The notes below the pieces were generated by a model. The model saw only the letters and a list, made by a program, of their open reading frames with translations, was not told the DNA's origin and did not search any database. Below, piece by piece: positions 41,392 to 42,989 of a stretch of DNA of 42,989 nucleotides. Position 1 is the first letter of the stretch; each line of letters starts with the position of its first letter. Source of the stretch: an uncultured Granulosicoccaceae bacterium. GTDB lineage: Bacteria; Pseudomonadota; Gammaproteobacteria; Granulosicoccales; Granulosicoccaceae. The DNA lies in assembly GCA_937951215.1 (NCBI GenBank), contig CALFCE010000207.1, positions 1 through 42,989 of the forward strand, in the 5' to 3' direction. A program made the translations under genes and the position numbers.

Positions 41392-42213
41392 ATGATAAAT
41401 CGCAGCGCAGAACGGGTTGCCTTTGACGAAAAGCAAAAAAGCAAGGGCGTGGCAGTTGCTGCGCTTAGTACCCTTGTTGTTCTGGCGGCACTGATAGTAC
41501 TGGTGCCGCTGGCACCGGGCTGGGACAAGGTTCAGAACAGTTTTTTCAATGGCGACATTCTGGTCTCGACCTTCCCGTCACTACTGAAGGCTTTTACGCT
41601 TGATATAGCGATCTTCCTCTGGTCTTTACCGGCTATTGCCATTCTGGGTTTGTTGCTTGCTCTGGCACGCGATCAAAAGTCGCCCGCGATGTTTCCGCTA
41701 CGCGCGGTGAGTATTCTATTTACCGATGTTTTTCGCGGTGTTCCTGTAATCCTGACAATCTTTCTGATTGGCTTTGGTATTCCGGGCCTGGGTTTACCAC
41801 GCCCATGGAACAGCCCTTATATCTGGGGCTCACTGGCACTGATACTGACCTACTCGGCCTATGTTGCCGAGATCATCCGAAGCGGCATAGAGTCTGTTCA
41901 CGCAAGTCAAAGAGCTGCTGGTCAATCTCTGGGCTTAAGCGATCGGGATACCATGCGCTACGTGGTATTGCCTCAGGCCTTGCGTCGTGTGGTACCCGCC
42001 AATATGAATATGCTGGTAGCCTTGCAAAAGGATGTCGCCTTGTTGTCCTTTATCGGCCCTGTCGAAATTCTGCGCCAGGCCGGTGTGCATAAATCGCTAC
42101 TGGCCAATTTCACGCCCTATGTCGGGGCAGCCATCATTTTCCTTTGCGTGACTGTGCCGGCAACCCGCTATGCGGACTACCTGCTAGCCAAACAACACCG
42201 GGAGCGTTCCTGA
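41392..42213 (+). CDS. Amino-acid ABC transporter permease (HisM/GlnP type)
   Basis: 273 residues, about five membrane segments after a cytoplasmic N-terminus: VAVAALSTLVVLAALIVLVP, FLWSLPAIAILGLLLALARD, FRGVPVILTIFLIGFGIPGL and further ones. The conserved cytoplasmic EAA-type loop (IESVHASQRAAGQSLGLSDR, then VVLPQALRRVVP) contacts the ATPase. A single permease suggests a homodimeric channel. Stop overlaps the ATPase start by 1 nt (TGATG), confirming an operon. Confidence 0.93.
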   Translation: MINRSAERVAFDEKQKSKGVAVAALSTLVVLAALIVLVPLAPGWDKVQNSFFNGDILVSTFPSLLKAFTLDIAIFLWSLPAIAILGLLLALARDQKSPAMFPLRAVSILFTDVFRGVPVILTIFLIGFGIPGLGLPRPWNSPYIWGSLALILTYSAYVAEIIRSGIESVHASQRAAGQSLGLSDRDTMRYVVLPQALRRVVPANMNMLVALQKDVALLSFIGPVEILRQAGVHKSLLANFTPYVGAAIIFLCVTVPATRYADYLLAKQHRERS

Positions 42214-42953
42214 TGGCGCTCGAGAAACTGCGCCTGGTTGATGTACACAAGGGCTTTGGTGATATCCCGGTTTTAAACGGGATTGATCTGTCCGTCTCCG
42301 AAGGAGAGATGGTTTGCCTGATTGGTTCTTCAGGCTCGGGTAAATCTACCTTGCTCAGATGTATCAATCTACTGGAACCTATCGATAACGGACAGATTCT
42401 GTTTAACAACATTGATATCTCCGAACCGGGCTTCAACCCGCAACCGGTCAGACAAAAAATTGGGCTGGTATTCCAGAGTTTTAACCTGTTCCCGCATATG
42501 ACCGCACTGCAAAACGTGATGCTCGCACCGCGTCGCGTGCACCGCCATCCAGCCCAACAAATCAAACAGTCAGCACAGGAATTATTCGAAAAATTCGGTC
42601 TGGAAGATCGTATGGAGCACTATCCTGATCAGCTCTCTGGTGGACAACAACAGCGTGTTGCTATTGTCAGGGCACTGGCGATGAACCCGCAGATCATGTT
42701 GTTTGATGAGGTCACCTCGGCACTGGACCCGGAATTGATCGAAGAGGTGCTGGATGTGTTGCGTCAGCTTCGCATGCAAGGTATGACCATGATTTTAGCC
42801 ACCCATGAAATCGGCTTTGCACGCGAGGCCGCAGATTCCGTGTGTATGCTTGATGATGGCAGGATTATCGAGACAGGTTCACCGGATAAAATATTCAGCG
42901 ATCCCACCGAGCCCAGAACGAGGCAGTTTTTATCTTCGGTGCTTAAACAATAG
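42213..42953 (+). CDS. Amino-acid ABC transporter ATP-binding protein (GlnQ type)
   Basis: 246 residues. Walker A GSSGSGKST, the Q-loop in GLVFQSFNLFPHMTALQNVM, signature LSGGQQQR, Walker B IMLFDEVTSALDPE and the switch His in ILATHEIGFAREAADSVC. It powers polar amino-acid uptake with the preceding permease and binding protein. GGGAG ends about 10 nt before the ATG. The window ends 36 bp later, so further operon genes cannot be excluded. Confidence 0.95.
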   Translation: MALEKLRLVDVHKGFGDIPVLNGIDLSVSEGEMVCLIGSSGSGKSTLLRCINLLEPIDNGQILFNNIDISEPGFNPQPVRQKIGLVFQSFNLFPHMTALQNVMLAPRRVHRHPAQQIKQSAQELFEKFGLEDRMEHYPDQLSGGQQQRVAIVRALAMNPQIMLFDEVTSALDPELIEEVLDVLRQLRMQGMTMILATHEIGFAREAADSVCMLDDGRIIETGSPDKIFSDPTEPRTRQFLSSVLKQ

Positions 42954-42989
42954 ACATAGCAGCAGTAGACATCACAGAGTAGGCATAGC

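Noticed and set aside
1-42989. tRNA, rRNA, CRISPR, phage or integrase features
   Set aside because: None could be seen: no repeat-spacer pattern, no cloverleaf-like sequence noticed and no integrase, transposase or phage structural gene among the frames.

Overview
The window is a chromosomal stretch of a Gram-negative bacterium, most likely a marine or free-living gammaproteobacterium. The evidence is the HflK/HflC pair, an RhlE-type helicase, AnmK (peptidoglycan recycling), three LysR regulators with E. coli-like layout, lipoprotein signals, an outer-membrane barrel and moderate GC. I cannot place it at genus level. There is no rRNA, tRNA, CRISPR array, phage or recognisable transposase. The only mobile-looking item is a ~161 bp MITE-like palindromic element at 18980-19140.

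Left part (1-7.4 kb): a palindromic operator precedes a bifunctional anthraniloyl-CoA/salicylyl-CoA type monooxygenase-reductase and a RidA-like protein (2-aminobenzoyl-CoA style aromatic degradation). Convergent to them lies an unusual fusion of two CDGSH iron-sulfur domains to a glutamate-synthase FMN domain. Then come a Tat-exported metallo-beta-lactamase-fold hydrolase and three small exported proteins (MoaF-like, an acidic lipoprotein, a BON-domain protein).

Middle (7.7-26.2 kb): small enzymes and regulators. Three related LysR regulators occur, two of them divergent from exported SnoaL/NTF2-fold proteins. Also present are a lipoprotein alpha/beta hydrolase, a siderophore-interacting flavoreductase, a luciferase-domain protein, the DEAD-box helicase rhlE with an interleaved-stem leader, a flavin reductase, an EamA exporter, anmK, a VOC protein, a Cdd1/HhH protein, an MscS channel, a GNAT acetyltransferase, a DUF6356 + class II glutamine amidotransferase pair divergent from an Lrp regulator, and another NTF2-like protein.

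Right part (26.4-43 kb): a Lys/Pro-rich membrane protein, a Nudix hydrolase with a small partner, hflK-hflC, a Baeyer-Villiger type flavin monooxygenase overlapping tail-to-tail with an RclR-like AraC regulator, and a divergent glutaredoxin + DUF417 (RclC-like) pair, together resembling a reactive-chlorine/redox response module. Next are an enoyl-CoA hydratase, a lipoprotein with an autotransporter-like barrel, and a protein made of three RidA domains. The last block is a class III PLP enzyme of the AGXT2L phospho-lyase type with an APH-fold kinase, divergent from a complete polar amino-acid ABC importer. This suggests uptake, phosphorylation and elimination of a hydroxylated amino acid or amino alcohol.

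The items most worth a second look are the triple-RidA protein beside the barrel lipoprotein, the kinase/phospho-lyase/ABC cluster, the CDGSH-glutamate synthase fusion, the RclR-like redox module, the MITE whose ends supply stop codons to both flanking frames, the overlapping stems in the rhlE leader, and several palindromic operators and short tandem-repeat arrays in gaps.
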